The translations under genes were made by a program, and so were the position numbers. Of a DNA stretch of 64,000 nt, positions 36,987-45,831 are shown one piece after another. Under the pieces are notes generated by a model that saw only the letters and a list, made by a program, of their open reading frames with translations, did not search any database and had not been told where the DNA came from. Position 1 is the stretch's first letter. Every line of letters begins with the position of its first letter. The stretch is from Akkermansiaceae bacterium (GTDB taxonomy: Bacteria > Verrucomicrobiota > Verrucomicrobiia > Verrucomicrobiales > Akkermansiaceae): assembly GCA_022424905.1 (NCBI GenBank), contig JAKMGP010000298.1, positions 1 to 64,000 of the forward strand, written 5' to 3'.

Positions 36987-37952
36987 ATGACGCTTAAGGT
37001 CTCGGATGGGGATGGCAAACGGCTTGATGCCTTTCTTGCTTTAGCACTACCGGAACTATCGCGCTCACGTATTCAAAGCTTGATCAAGGAAGGGCACATC
37101 CTCCTGAACTGCACCCAAGTAAAAGCTCGTGCTTCCGTAAGCTTAGGTGATTCAATCTCCATTCACATTCCGGAAGCGACACCACGTGAGCCCCAACCCC
37201 AGAATATTCCTCTCTCGGTTCTTTACGAAGATGACGACCTTATCGTAGTGAACAAGGCAACCGGCATGGTGGTTCATCCTGCTGCCGGAAACGAAGACAG
37301 AACATTGGTAAACGCGTTACTTCATCACTGCTCGGGTAAACTTGCGCAAGAAGGGGGAGATAACCGGCCAGGCATTGTTCATCGCCTAGACAAGGATACA
37401 TCCGGGTGCCTTGTCGCCGCGAAAACTAATTCCGCACTTAAACATTTGATTCAACAATTCGCCGAGCGCACAACCACAAAACTCTACCTCTGCGTCGCAC
37501 AATCAGAACCTAAAGTGATCCACCAAACTGTTTCCAATAATATCGCACGCCATCCTGTTCACCGTCAGAGAATGGATGTCTGTAATCCGCGGACCGGAAA
37601 ACCCGCAATCACTGACCTTCATCGACTTCATACTGCGAAGGATGGGACCTCACTCATTCTTTGTGCATTGCATACTGGCCGGACGCATCAGATCCGGGTT
37701 CACAATCGTGTTCTTGGGCATCCCCTGCTTGGTGATCCCATTTACAGCAAACCAGTCCGCCAACCTTTTAGGGCCTCTAGGCTTATGCTTCATGCTTGGC
37801 GCTTGGGAATTACTCATCCCAAAACTGGCGAGTGGATCCAAAAAGAAGCTCCCATCCCAGAAGAATTCCAGCCCTGGTGCGATGAAGCAACAGAATACCT
37901 GGAGCGAATTCGTTTGAGTAAAAATAGCAAGGAGTTTAGTGCTCTTTGGTAG
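36987..37952 (+). CDS. rluD: RluA/RluD-family 23S rRNA pseudouridine synthase
   Basis: 321 aa. The N-terminal S4 RNA-binding domain (KRLDAFLALALPELSRSRIQ) is followed by the RluA catalytic domain, with the catalytic Asp in HRLDKDTSGCLV and the downstream LHTGRTHQIRVH and GHPLLGDPIY. The S4-plus-catalytic layout matches RluD, which modifies helix 69 of 23S rRNA; the exact uridines are inferred. I chose ATG 36987, where the S4 homology begins; a longer frame from 36891 overlaps the DUF2238 gene. Confidence 0.92.
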   Translation: MTLKVSDGDGKRLDAFLALALPELSRSRIQSLIKEGHILLNCTQVKARASVSLGDSISIHIPEATPREPQPQNIPLSVLYEDDDLIVVNKATGMVVHPAAGNEDRTLVNALLHHCSGKLAQEGGDNRPGIVHRLDKDTSGCLVAAKTNSALKHLIQQFAERTTTKLYLCVAQSEPKVIHQTVSNNIARHPVHRQRMDVCNPRTGKPAITDLHRLHTAKDGTSLILCALHTGRTHQIRVHNRVLGHPLLGDPIYSKPVRQPFRASRLMLHAWRLGITHPKTGEWIQKEAPIPEEFQPWCDEATEYLERIRLSKNSKEFSALW

Positions 37953-37997
37953 GCCTCCTTCTCGTTTCATATTTATCAAAGTCATCCTCTACCATTC

Positions 37998-38612
37998 ATG
38001 ACCTCAGGGCTGAAACGTCGCTATCTTCGAATTGTCCGGAAAAGCTACCGCTTTCTGAGAAGTCCGGGGATGCGTCGACGCATCTGGCTTCAGAGGACAA
38101 TTTTACCAATGTTCGAAAGAGATCTTTGGCACCCTTGCCGCGATTCCGTGGCGAGCGGCCTAGCAATTGGTCTTTTTGCTTCCCAACTTCCAATTCCAGG
38201 TCAAATGCTTTTGGCCGGAATTTGGGCGGTTCCATTTCGTGCCAATATCCCAATTGCTTTAGCCGCTTGCTGGGTCACCAATCCTGTCACCCAGATCCCT
38301 ATCGTTCTTTTTCAGGAAAATTTTGGCGACTTCCTCCGGGGATCTTTGCACATTCCTATCCCTCCCCTTCTCGAGAAAATTCAAATTCCACTCAGTATTT
38401 TCCCCGGGATGGAGGGAGAGTATCTCAACGGCGGGAGTTTCATTCTTGGGTTTCTTTCCTTAGGGATACTCCTTTTCATTTTAGCCTATCCGTTCGTCTA
38501 TATTCTCTCGGCTTTAATGCCAAAGATTCTTCCTAAGACCCGATATCAAAGAGCTAAAGCTAAAGTTATCGCACGTCAGCTCAAGGAACAAAGACGGCCT
38601 GAAAAAACCTAA
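37998..38612 (+). CDS. DUF2062 membrane protein
   Basis: 204 aa. A basic N-terminus is followed by the DUF2062 core (SGLAIGLFASQLPIPGQMLLAGIWAVPFRANIPIA, then WVTNPVTQIPI) and two more hydrophobic stretches. Function unknown; the family is sometimes found near lipid or cell-envelope genes. The stop shares 4 nt (CTAA at 38609-38612) with the lspA stop on the opposite strand. Confidence 0.85.
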   Translation: MTSGLKRRYLRIVRKSYRFLRSPGMRRRIWLQRTILPMFERDLWHPCRDSVASGLAIGLFASQLPIPGQMLLAGIWAVPFRANIPIALAACWVTNPVTQIPIVLFQENFGDFLRGSLHIPIPPLLEKIQIPLSIFPGMEGEYLNGGSFILGFLSLGILLFILAYPFVYILSALMPKILPKTRYQRAKAKVIARQLKEQRRPEKT

Positions 38613-39220
38613 CTTCCAGACAAGCCCTCTGTCTCTTTCTTGGATCCTTCCGGACGAAATGCCGAAAGAAAGAGTAAAACGGCTGCTACTGAAATACAGG
38701 AATCAGCAACATTAAAAGTTGGGAAGAAGCCCCGGCTCGCCGGAGAAATCTTCTCGTAACCCGGTAATTTCACGCGAATAAAATCAACGACGTAGCCCTT
38801 CGAGAGTCTCGTTACAAAAGACTTTTCCGTATGCTTCTCCAGCCAAAACCCCTGTAATAATCGATCCGTCAAATTGCCTAGAACACCTGCAACCAAGAGT
38901 GCCGCAGCCAATCTCGCCGATCTATTAGCAAAGGCACCCTTCCTCCAAAAAACAAAAATAAGGACCAAGGCAACAATTAAAACTAGAAGGAAAACAAATG
39001 GAGCCCACGAAGTCCCATTTCCTAAACCAAAGGCAGCCCCTTGATTATGAATTCGCCACCACCAAAGAAAACCGTCAATTACTGCCACATGCTCATCGGG
39101 AGTGTGGAAGTCATTCGATAGCGGCTCGCGAAACCGAAAGACTACCCACCACTTCGTCACCTGATCGAGAAGGTAAAGAGGGAGGCTAAGAACAATGAAT
39201 ATGATAGGGAGACGTTTCAT
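38609..39220 (-). CDS. lspA: Lipoprotein signal peptidase (signal peptidase II)
   Basis: Cleaves prolipoprotein signal peptides in the inner membrane after lipidation. 203 aa with four membrane helices. The catalytic aspartates are in the GNLTDRL/GYVVDFI region and in FNVADSCIS; the N-terminal LLDQVTKWWVV and NQGAAFGL are also standard. About 25 residues (WLEKHTEKSFVTRLS) separate GNLTDRL from GYVVDFI, more than in E. coli LspA. Last gene of nrnA-truB-lspA, 36 nt after truB. Confidence 0.94.
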   Translation of the reverse strand: MKRLPIIFIVLSLPLYLLDQVTKWWVVFRFREPLSNDFHTPDEHVAVIDGFLWWWRIHNQGAAFGLGNGTSWAPFVFLLVLIVALVLIFVFWRKGAFANRSARLAAALLVAGVLGNLTDRLLQGFWLEKHTEKSFVTRLSKGYVVDFIRVKLPGYEKISPASRGFFPTFNVADSCISVAAVLLFLSAFRPEGSKKETEGLSGS

Positions 39221-39256
39221 ACTGAGATCAAGCTACAATCCAAAAATCGCGAGAAA

Positions 39257-39985
39257 TCAAGCCCCACGCATCAGAGAAATTTCAGCAAGACTAATAAACG
39301 AGTTCACAAGATCTTCCGAGCTCGCTTCCTTCAATACAGCCACTGGCACAGCACGCTCGAGAGTAAACTTTCCAGAACGAGTTCGGCGGAGCGCACTTAA
39401 ATGAGCTCCACACCCCAGATCCTGCCCAATATCATGAGCATAAGTTCGAACATAAAACCCCTTCGAACAATCCACCACAAAATCAACATTTGGCACATCA
39501 ATTTTGGTGAGATCGTAATTCTTCACATAGACGGAACGTGGCTTTCGCTCGACCACTTGGCCTTTCCGTGCTAATTTATATAATGGCACTCCGTCCTTTT
39601 TTATAGCCGATACCATTGGAGGAATCTGCTCAAAGTCACCGGTATATTTATCGAAAGCAGCTGAGACCTGCTCGGCATTTAGATCAGGAACATCTTTCTC
39701 GACCTCAATTTCACCTTCCTTGTCCTGCGTCGAAGTCGTTGCTCCAAGAGTGAGCGTCCCAGCGTAGGTTTTGTCCTCACTCATTAAAAGATCCTGAATC
39801 TTTGTGGCACGATTTATGACCAGCATTAGGAGTCCGGTGGCCATCGGATCAAGTGTCCCACAGTGGCCAATCTTTTTCATATTGAGCTGGCGGCGAGCGA
39901 TCGCAACCACATCGTGAGAAGTCATTCCAGGAGCCTTGTCAATCAAGAGCACGCCACTTGGCAGATCGTTAGAATTTTGCATCAA
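39257..39985 (-). CDS. truB: tRNA pseudouridine-55 synthase
   Basis: 242 aa. Isomerises U55 in the T loop of tRNAs. The catalytic motif reads GHCGTLDPMATGLL (Asp in TLDP); GVLLIDKAPGMTSHDVV starts the protein and KGFYVRTYAHDIGQDLG lies near the end. It lacks a long C-terminal PUA domain, as in shorter TruB forms. It starts 9 nt after nrnA. Confidence 0.95.
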   Translation of the reverse strand: MMQNSNDLPSGVLLIDKAPGMTSHDVVAIARRQLNMKKIGHCGTLDPMATGLLMLVINRATKIQDLLMSEDKTYAGTLTLGATTSTQDKEGEIEVEKDVPDLNAEQVSAAFDKYTGDFEQIPPMVSAIKKDGVPLYKLARKGQVVERKPRSVYVKNYDLTKIDVPNVDFVVDCSKGFYVRTYAHDIGQDLGCGAHLSALRRTRSGKFTLERAVPVAVLKEASSEDLVNSFISLAEISLMRGA

Positions 39986-39994
39986 ATCAGTTCA

Positions 39995-40990
39995 CTATGA
40001 GATTCCGGCCCGCTTTATCGATTCGCGAATTTCCACCAAAACTTTCTCTCGGGCACCCTCCAAGGGCCCCGCCATCCGAATTCCAGCTGCAAGCGAATGG
40101 CCACCACCACCGAAAACTCCACAGATTTCGCTAGCATTCACACGTGAATCCTTTGAGCGCATCGAAACGCGCACTTTGCCATCTTCTAGATCTTCAAAGA
40201 AGACCGCAACCACTACCCCCTGGACTGAACGAATGAAGTCAATCATTCCCTCAGTATCATCATCTACTAAACCCAATTTGGTTTTAGTTTCCATCTGGAG
40301 ATCCCACCATACGAGTAATCCGTCTTGGCTCCGATCGAGGCTATTTAAAAGAGCCCTCATCAGCTCGACTTTCCGATAAGGTTGGTTATCGTAAGTCAAT
40401 TGATTGATTTCTCCCACATTCAATCCCCGCCCTACCAAATCCGCGGCCATTTCATAAGTTCTTTGAGTAGTGCCAGGATATTGAAACGACCCAGTGTCTG
40501 TAGAGACTGCCACATAAATCGAGTCTCGTGAGATCTCTGAAATCGGAAGCTTAAGTGCGATTAATAACTCGTAGATAATCTGACCAGTGGCCGGGCTTTC
40601 TGAATCGATATAATTCAAATCCCCATAGCCTGGATTGGAAATATGATGATCGATATTAATCAAAAGCTTTGTATTTTTAATCGCCTCGAGACTCCCCTCG
40701 CCAATCCGCGTATGAGCTGCCGTATCCAAAGTGAACGCGACTTCGACATCCAAAACCCCGACCTCTTTGGAAACCTCGACCTTCTCCGAACCTGGCAAAA
40801 ACTTCAAACTTGGAGGACATCCATCATTATTTAGATAACGCACCGATTTACCCAATTTTTCCAAGGCGTGACCAAGTGCCAGAATTGATCCTATAGCATC
40901 TCCATCCGGGCGAACGTGACTGACGACAACAAACGAATTATGATCTTCGATAGCCTTTCCGATTTCGATAAATGTGGTGTTCTCTGGCAT
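39995..40990 (-). CDS. nrnA: DHH-family oligoribonuclease/pAp phosphatase
   Basis: 331 aa. N-terminal DHH domain with HVRPDGDAIGS and NIDHHISN as Mn-binding motifs; C-terminal DHHA1 domain with FGGGGHSLAAG. NrnA proteins degrade nanoRNAs and dephosphorylate pAp. The neighbouring truB fits the common nrnA-truB order of bacterial translation operons. First gene of the minus-strand nrnA-truB-lspA run. Confidence 0.92.
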   Translation of the reverse strand: MPENTTFIEIGKAIEDHNSFVVVSHVRPDGDAIGSILALGHALEKLGKSVRYLNNDGCPPSLKFLPGSEKVEVSKEVGVLDVEVAFTLDTAAHTRIGEGSLEAIKNTKLLINIDHHISNPGYGDLNYIDSESPATGQIIYELLIALKLPISEISRDSIYVAVSTDTGSFQYPGTTQRTYEMAADLVGRGLNVGEINQLTYDNQPYRKVELMRALLNSLDRSQDGLLVWWDLQMETKTKLGLVDDDTEGMIDFIRSVQGVVVAVFFEDLEDGKVRVSMRSKDSRVNASEICGVFGGGGHSLAAGIRMAGPLEGAREKVLVEIRESIKRAGIS

Positions 40991-41062
40991 GAATGCAGGT
41001 GCGTAGGCTTTCCCACATTCCCCAATCGTTCAAGTATTGATCGAAATAATCGTAGTTCTAAA

Positions 41063-41099
41063 ATTTGAGGTTCCGTTTAAAAACGGGCCCCTCTCAAAT
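41063..41099. repeat. Nested inverted repeat upstream of nrnA
   Basis: The outer arms (41063-41069 and 41093-41099) and inner arms (41073-41078 and 41081-41086) pair perfectly with a 2-nt loop, giving a hairpin with an internal bulge. It could be a protein-binding site or a processing or termination hairpin. On the minus strand it is followed by a short T run. Confidence 0.6.
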
Positions 41100-41371
41100 C
41101 TTGGGATTTCGGTAAGAAGCCGTCAAAATATAATGCTTTTCATCATAGAAGATTCGCTTGCAAGCTTGCCTTTCCTCGAAGAACAGGAATCACCCACACT
41201 CTTAATAACGAGATCTTCCACCAAGCTCAGTTGACCTCAAACTCGTCTGCCAAAAGCCTATTCTCTATAGCCACAGCGCTTCGATGATCCCATCTATGAT
41301 TATTCCGATCAGATCTAAAATCTCGTGCTAAATTCAAGACTGTGACGAGCATTTGAGTCACCTCCACCGTG

Positions 41372-41410
41372 AAAAAAAAATCCCACGAGTCACATGAGAC
41401 TCGCAGGATC
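41372..41410 (-). terminator. Rho-independent terminator of recA
   Basis: On the minus strand ATCC-TG-CGAGTC pairs with GACTCG-T-GGGAT around a 6-nt loop, followed by nine T residues (plus strand 41372-41380). It lies 30 nt after the recA stop. Confidence 0.88.
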
Positions 41411-41440
41411 AAAACAGTGAAACCTTTAAATTTTGCTGAT

Positions 41441-42520
41441 TTATGATTTCGCCATCGCCGACTTCACCTTCTCCTCAATCTCGGTATAAAGAGCCTCATT
41501 TTCTTTAAGCGCAGTCTTAGTTGCATCGCGTCCTTGGCCCAGCTGCGAACCATCATAGCTAAACCAACTTCCACGCTTCTGGATAATTTCGAATTCCTGA
41601 GCGAGATCTATCAAGGACCCAACCGAGGAGATTCCTTCATTATACATGATGTCGAATTCCGCATCTGTAAACGGAGGAGCGACCTTGTTCTTTACGATCT
41701 TCACTTTGGTCCGACTGCCCTGAACGGTTCCATCAGTCGCTTTAATTTGACCAATTCGGCGAATATCAACTCGAATAGAAGCGAAAAACTTGAGTGCCCG
41801 TCCGCCCGGGGTCGTCTCGGGACTCCCAAACATCACGCCAATTTTCTCACGAATCTGGTTTGTGAAGATACAGGTCGTACGTGCTTTAGAAATAAAGCCA
41901 GTTAGCTTCCGCATTGCTGCACTCATAAGACGAGCTTGTGTTCCCACGGTCGAATCTCCGATTTCTCCAGAGAGTTCTTGTTTGGTTACCAACGCCGCCA
42001 CTGAATCTAGAACAACTACGTCGATAGCATTGGAGCGAACAAGAGTCTCAACAATTTGAAGCGCTTCCTCTCCAGAGGAAGGTTGCGAGACCAAGAGGTC
42101 ATCCAAATTCACGCCAAGACGACGAGCATACTGAGGGTCAAGAGCGTGCTCAACATCAATGAAAGCTGCGAGCCCCCCAGCCTTCTGTGCCTGAGCAATT
42201 GCGGTTAAAGTTAGCGTGGTTTTACCGGACGATTCTGGTCCAAAAATCTCAACGATCCGACCCCGTGGGAAACCACCCACCCCGAGAGCCCGGTCGATGA
42301 CGAGATTCCCAGTTGGAATGGCTTCCACATCCATTCGCCGATCATCCCCCAAGCGCATGATAGCAGCTTCACCAAAATCTTTTTGAATCTGGGTGATCGC
42401 AAGATCGAGGTTTTTCTTACGAGCGGCAACAAGCTTTTCATCTCCTTTTGCTACAGCAGCAGCGGGCACTTTCTCCTTCTTCTCGGACATATCAGTATTT
42501 TTAACGGTAGTAGAACTCAT
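41441..42520 (-). CDS. recA: RecA recombinase
   Basis: 359 aa. Central protein of homologous recombination and of SOS signalling (co-protease for LexA). Walker [11 protein letters not shown], Walker [11 protein letters not shown], the L2 loop region around [21 protein letters not shown], and the C-terminal domain are all present. The N-terminal extension with Lys/Glu/Ala (about 30 residues) is slightly longer than in E. coli. A dyad TGAAC-AGT-GTTCA lies 42-54 nt upstream of the ATG. Monocistronic, with its own terminator. Confidence 0.98.
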   Translation of the reverse strand: MSSTTVKNTDMSEKKEKVPAAAVAKGDEKLVAARKKNLDLAITQIQKDFGEAAIMRLGDDRRMDVEAIPTGNLVIDRALGVGGFPRGRIVEIFGPESSGKTTLTLTAIAQAQKAGGLAAFIDVEHALDPQYARRLGVNLDDLLVSQPSSGEEALQIVETLVRSNAIDVVVLDSVAALVTKQELSGEIGDSTVGTQARLMSAAMRKLTGFISKARTTCIFTNQIREKIGVMFGSPETTPGGRALKFFASIRVDIRRIGQIKATDGTVQGSRTKVKIVKNKVAPPFTDAEFDIMYNEGISSVGSLIDLAQEFEIIQKRGSWFSYDGSQLGQGRDATKTALKENEALYTEIEEKVKSAMAKS

Positions 42521-42561
42521 GACAATGTTAGGTGTAACTAAACTAGGAGGAATAAATCATA

Positions 42562-42574
42562 TGAACAGTGTTCA
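42562..42574 (-). promoter_or_regulatory. Dyad TGAAC-N3-GTTCA upstream of recA, candidate LexA operator
   Basis: A perfect 5+5 dyad with a 3-nt spacer lies in the short AT-rich region upstream of recA, where a LexA site would be expected. The half-sites GAAC/GTTC match those of several LexA boxes, but the spacing must be compared with the operator known for this phylum. No LexA gene is in the window. Confidence 0.45.
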
Positions 42575-42721
42575 AAAAAGCAAAAACTTCAAAAAATTTG
42601 AATTTCTGCACCGCGAGTGAATTGGGCCCTTCTATTTAAAGAGAATCGCTAACCTGAGAGACTCCCTCTTCACTCCCCTAACCTCATCGCTTTCTCCGTA
42701 ATGTTAGAGCTACGAGGTGAG

Positions 42722-42968
42722 CGGAGTCTTGAAAACTCCGAAAGAAGATCAGATGATCAAAGAATCTCTGAAATTTCAAAAGAGATTCCGGTAGTTTAAC
42801 TCAACCGTAATAACAAAAAGCCCATGAAAATACTCAAAGCTAAGGTAACTTTCAACTTGCCTTAACCTGCGTATCTCTTATTCTGTTAGACGAACGTAAA
42901 ACTTTAAACGTTGCGTTCACGCAGTAAATCCAAGTGAGGGTAAAGGTCCAAATCCTTTGCCCTCATTT
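42722..42968 (+). ncRNA. Candidate structured RNA (series of stem-loops, strand uncertain)
   Basis: Stems seen in order: CGGAGT/ACTCCG (42722-42740), GATC/GATC (42747-42758), GAATCTCT/AGAGATTC (42762-42788), CGGT/ACCG (42789-42807), TAAGGTAA/TTGCCTTA (42841-42864, one G-T pair), GAACG/CGTTC (42892-42918), and a long 15-bp stem (42932-42946 with 42954-42968, two wobble pairs, 7-nt loop). On the plus strand the last stem is followed by a T-rich stretch (TTTACTTTAATT), so it could end a plus-strand RNA; on the minus strand it could end the Dabb transcript. I do not recognise a known RNA class. Confidence 0.28.
42932..42968. terminator. Strong 15-bp stem-loop, possibly a bidirectional terminator
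   Basis: AAGTGAGGGTAAAGG pairs with CCTTTGCCCTCATTT (two G-T pairs) across TCCAAAT, 15 nt beyond the Dabb gene stop. The U tract is imperfect in both directions. It is the likely 3' end of the Dabb transcript on the minus strand. Confidence 0.5.
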
Positions 42969-42983
42969 ACTTTAATTCCTTTT

Positions 42984-43286
42984 CTAAGCAAGATCCATCA
43001 CAAGGACCTTACTCCACCACTCCTTGAATCCGGAAATGAATTCATCGTGGATTGAATCTCTCTCTTGGTAGGCATTATGACTCTCCATCGAATCAAATTT
43101 TAGCGAAATCGCATAATCAAACGAATGATCGGTTACCGTTCGTTCTGCAGTTGCAGCTGGCTTCCCCCAATGGCCCGAGGCGACATTTGGGGACAGCAAA
43201 AGCGCTTCAATCCCTTTTTCAAAAAAAAGGCGATCGTTATCGTTTTGCCGATCTTCCTTCAGCCAGAAATAAACATGATGTTCCAT
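42984..43286 (-). CDS. Dabb (stress-responsive A/B barrel) domain protein
   Basis: About 100 aa, the normal length of a single Dabb domain, a dimeric alpha/beta-barrel ferredoxin-like fold. Visible features: MEHHVYFWLKEDRQNDNDRLFFEKGIEAL at the start, then SFDYAISLKFDSMESHNAYQ and HDEFISGFKEWWSKVLVMD. The beginning H-x-V-x-F-W-L-K is typical. I chose ATG 43286 because the domain starts there; longer frames reach 43316 or 43421 without domain support. Dabb proteins include oxygenases, cyclases and stress proteins; no specific activity can be assigned. Divergent from the TPR gene. Confidence 0.75.
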   Translation of the reverse strand: MEHHVYFWLKEDRQNDNDRLFFEKGIEALLLSPNVASGHWGKPAATAERTVTDHSFDYAISLKFDSMESHNAYQERDSIHDEFISGFKEWWSKVLVMDLA

Positions 43287-43414
43287 AGCCAAATTAATAG
43301 CGAAGTAGAACACCATGGACAAGCCAACTCCCAACCTACCTGAGGTTGATTTCCCCGTCAGATTGTGAGAGTTTCGGAGCGCGAGCGACCATCTCGCAAC
43401 CACAATATCGCGCC

Positions 43415-45823
43415 ATGGCAATCTCCCACTCGATAAGGCATACGTTCATCACTCTCATCTTTAGCTATTTCGCTTTCTCTCCAGCGATCGCGCAGAGCAG
43501 AAAAGAAGAGCGCGCTTTTCAGGAAGCCGAACGATATTACGAAGCTGGGATTAGGCAGTCCGACAACCTTCAAAAGCAGCGCTATACAACCTACGCGATT
43601 GGACTCTATACCAAGTATCTCAGATCTCATTCTGGATCCAAAAACGAGTCAGCGGCCCGATTCCACCTTGGTTTTGCGCGCCAAACCCTTGGGCAAATTG
43701 AAGAGGCAAAAAACACTTACCGTTTTTTGGTCGAACGCCATCGCAGGGGGCCTTATGTAGGACAAGCTTCTCGGCAGATAGCGTATCTCGCTATCGGTGA
43801 GACAGATTGGGAAGAGGCTGCAAAATATTTTCAGATCGCCTCACAGAACCTCTCCGAAAAAAATCTACGCTTTAGCGCGATGACCAAGCAGGCCGAATGC
43901 CTCTTCAAACTGGATCGCCAAGCTGAAGCCACCGTCGCTCTTCGCCGTATTATCGATACCGAAAAACATCCACATAAGGATTGGGCTAGCTTCATGCTCG
44001 CCTTCCAATATTTCGAAAAAGACGATTTCAAAACTACTATTCAACTCCTGAAAACACTCGTCACATCGGCACAACGCAGCCAATACCATTCTCAGGCTGT
44101 TTTCTATACCAGCCTGGCCTCGGCTGAACTGGCGCTAGAAGACACCAACGATTCACACTTGAAGATGATTCTAGGCATGTCAAGTAACACCCCCTCGCTC
44201 ACGCCTGACCAGCGACGAAACCTTGCCACCAACAAAGCCCGCGCTCAGACATCACTGATGGGGCTCTATTCGAAGAAAAAAGATTGGGACACTGTCATCA
44301 TTCTTTATGAAAAAGGCGACTTTGGAGCCACTGGTAAACTTGAAGCCCGCCGTTGCGAGCGAGCCGGCCTAGCGTACCTCTTCAAGCAAGATTACCGAAA
44401 TGCCCGGGCTTGCTACCGGAGGGTTGATCGAGCCCTTCCAAAAAGCCACAAAGCTTTCGAAGCCTCCTACAAGTGCCTTAAATGTGATTACTGCCTCAAA
44501 AATCCGGATTTCAGTGAGCGTGTAGACCTCTTTTTTGAACTCTACGCCCAAAAATATCCAAATCACGAATACCTTCATTCTGCACGGTTTCTGCAAGCCG
44601 AAACTCTTTACAATCGCAAGGAACTGGAAGACGCAGCTCTGATTTTTGCCAATATCGACCGAAGCTCTCTTGATACTAAAATGCAACGTGAGCTCCTCTT
44701 TAAACATGGATGGTGCCTAAGCGAATCTGGCCAGTTCGACGGAGCCACCAGGAGTTTTTCACGTTTTCTTGCCGAGTTCCCAGAGGATCCTCGAGCCGCA
44801 GAGGTTCACAACAAACGAGCTGAGGCTCATCTGTCGCTTGGCGATTACACATCGGCTTTAAAGGATTTCGAAAGCGCCCTTGCTCTCAACCCTGCACCAA
44901 CCCATACCGCTTTCGCTCTTCAAGGCAGCGCTCGCGTGCTTCGCCAAGAGAAGCAATTTGGGAGTATGATCGCCCGATATCGCCGGATCTTAAGCGAGTT
45001 TCAAAATCTACCCGTCGACACCATTGCTAATTCAAACTACTGGGTTGGGTGGGGATATTACAAACTTGCAAAATATAACGAAGCCCCTCCCTATCTTCGT
45101 AAGGCTAGAGAACTAGTCCCAGAATTTTACAATCAACCCGTGGGTGACCTTCTCATTTTGAGCTCCTTCAACTCCCGTAATAAGATGGCGCTGCACACAG
45201 TTCTCCAAGAAATCTACGCTAGAACCCCAGCTAAAAAAGTCCCCCAAAACATGCTTTCATGGCTAGGCGTTCAGATGTTTCACGATGGCCAGATCGAAGA
45301 ATCTGCCAACTACCTTGAAAGAGCCACTAATTTGGAAAACCCGAAAGCAACCGAACTCGGAGTTTGGAGAATTTTATCCAAGGCACAAAACCGTTCAGGC
45401 CACTTTTCCGCGGCCCAGAAAACAAGCCTTCTTTTACTTGAGCAAAAACAAGAGGTCCGTTGGCAAGCAGATGCTTATCTTGATCTTGCCGAATCTCGCC
45501 TCGGACTCAGACTTTACCCTGAGGCTCTTGACGCAATAGCCAAAGGCCTCGCTATCAATGCCCCCGGACCTCATGTCGCCGGCCTTCATATCGTAGGCGG
45601 CGAAATTGCCCTGCTACAAGGTCAGTGGCTAAAAGCTCTTGAAGAATTTCGCGTCGCCATCCCCACGGTTCCAGACGACCCCCTTTTACAACCTCGGGCT
45701 CTTCACGGAGTGTATCTAGCCGCCAAAAACTACGGCAACAAAAACCTCGCCGATAAATATCAAGGGAAGCTTGCATCAAGATTCCCTAACTGGAAGCCAA
45801 CCCTGAAAGTCAAACCAGAGTAG
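43415..45823 (+). CDS. Exported tetratricopeptide-repeat protein
   Basis: 802 aa. A signal peptide (HTFITLIFSYFAFSPAIAQS) ends near residue 28. The rest is alpha-helical with many TPR-like units, for example YYEAGIRQSDNLQKQRYTTYAIGLYTKYL, ESAARFHLGFARQTLGQIEEAKNTY, AEVHNKRAEAHLSLGDYTSALKDF and QADAYLDLAESRLGLRLYPEALDAI. Such proteins serve as periplasmic or outer-membrane scaffolds. I chose ATG 43415, just before the signal peptide, rather than an upstream frame at 43346 that would add 23 unrelated residues. Convergent with the antiporter gene at 8 nt. Confidence 0.8.
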   Translation: MAISHSIRHTFITLIFSYFAFSPAIAQSRKEERAFQEAERYYEAGIRQSDNLQKQRYTTYAIGLYTKYLRSHSGSKNESAARFHLGFARQTLGQIEEAKNTYRFLVERHRRGPYVGQASRQIAYLAIGETDWEEAAKYFQIASQNLSEKNLRFSAMTKQAECLFKLDRQAEATVALRRIIDTEKHPHKDWASFMLAFQYFEKDDFKTTIQLLKTLVTSAQRSQYHSQAVFYTSLASAELALEDTNDSHLKMILGMSSNTPSLTPDQRRNLATNKARAQTSLMGLYSKKKDWDTVIILYEKGDFGATGKLEARRCERAGLAYLFKQDYRNARACYRRVDRALPKSHKAFEASYKCLKCDYCLKNPDFSERVDLFFELYAQKYPNHEYLHSARFLQAETLYNRKELEDAALIFANIDRSSLDTKMQRELLFKHGWCLSESGQFDGATRSFSRFLAEFPEDPRAAEVHNKRAEAHLSLGDYTSALKDFESALALNPAPTHTAFALQGSARVLRQEKQFGSMIARYRRILSEFQNLPVDTIANSNYWVGWGYYKLAKYNEAPPYLRKARELVPEFYNQPVGDLLILSSFNSRNKMALHTVLQEIYARTPAKKVPQNMLSWLGVQMFHDGQIEESANYLERATNLENPKATELGVWRILSKAQNRSGHFSAAQKTSLLLLEQKQEVRWQADAYLDLAESRLGLRLYPEALDAIAKGLAINAPGPHVAGLHIVGGEIALLQGQWLKALEEFRVAIPTVPDDPLLQPRALHGVYLAAKNYGNKNLADKYQGKLASRFPNWKPTLKVKPE

Positions 45824-45831
45824 CGGCCTCG

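Larger units (their letters stand above)
40991..41440. other. Non-coding 450-bp region between nrnA and recA
   Basis: Both flanking genes are on the minus strand. The region contains the recA terminator (41372-41410) and a nested inverted repeat at 41063-41099 (outer ATTTGAG/CTCAAAT, inner CCGTTT/AAACGG), 73 nt upstream of nrnA. Short frames on both strands lack family resemblance and I do not call them genes. The nrnA promoter should lie here, but I cannot place it. Confidence 0.55.
42521..42983. other. Hairpin-rich 463-bp intergenic region upstream of recA
   Basis: There is no credible coding frame. The part next to recA holds its promoter region and the dyad. From 42722 to 42968 the sequence forms a series of perfect or near-perfect stems, described separately as a candidate structured RNA. 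Confidence 0.6.

Noticed and set aside
37946-38536. 196-codon frame overlapping the DUF2062 gene on the same strand
   Set aside because: Ser/Pro/Arg-rich without motif; the alternative frame (37998-38612) has the DUF2062 signature.
41037-41412. Two short frames between nrnA and recA
   Set aside because: No family resemblance; they overlap a nested hairpin and the recA terminator.
42947-42953. T-loop-like 7-nt loop (TCCAAAT) as part of a tRNA or tmRNA
   Set aside because: The stem is 15 bp rather than 5, and no acceptor, D or anticodon arm or tag reading frame can be drawn around it.
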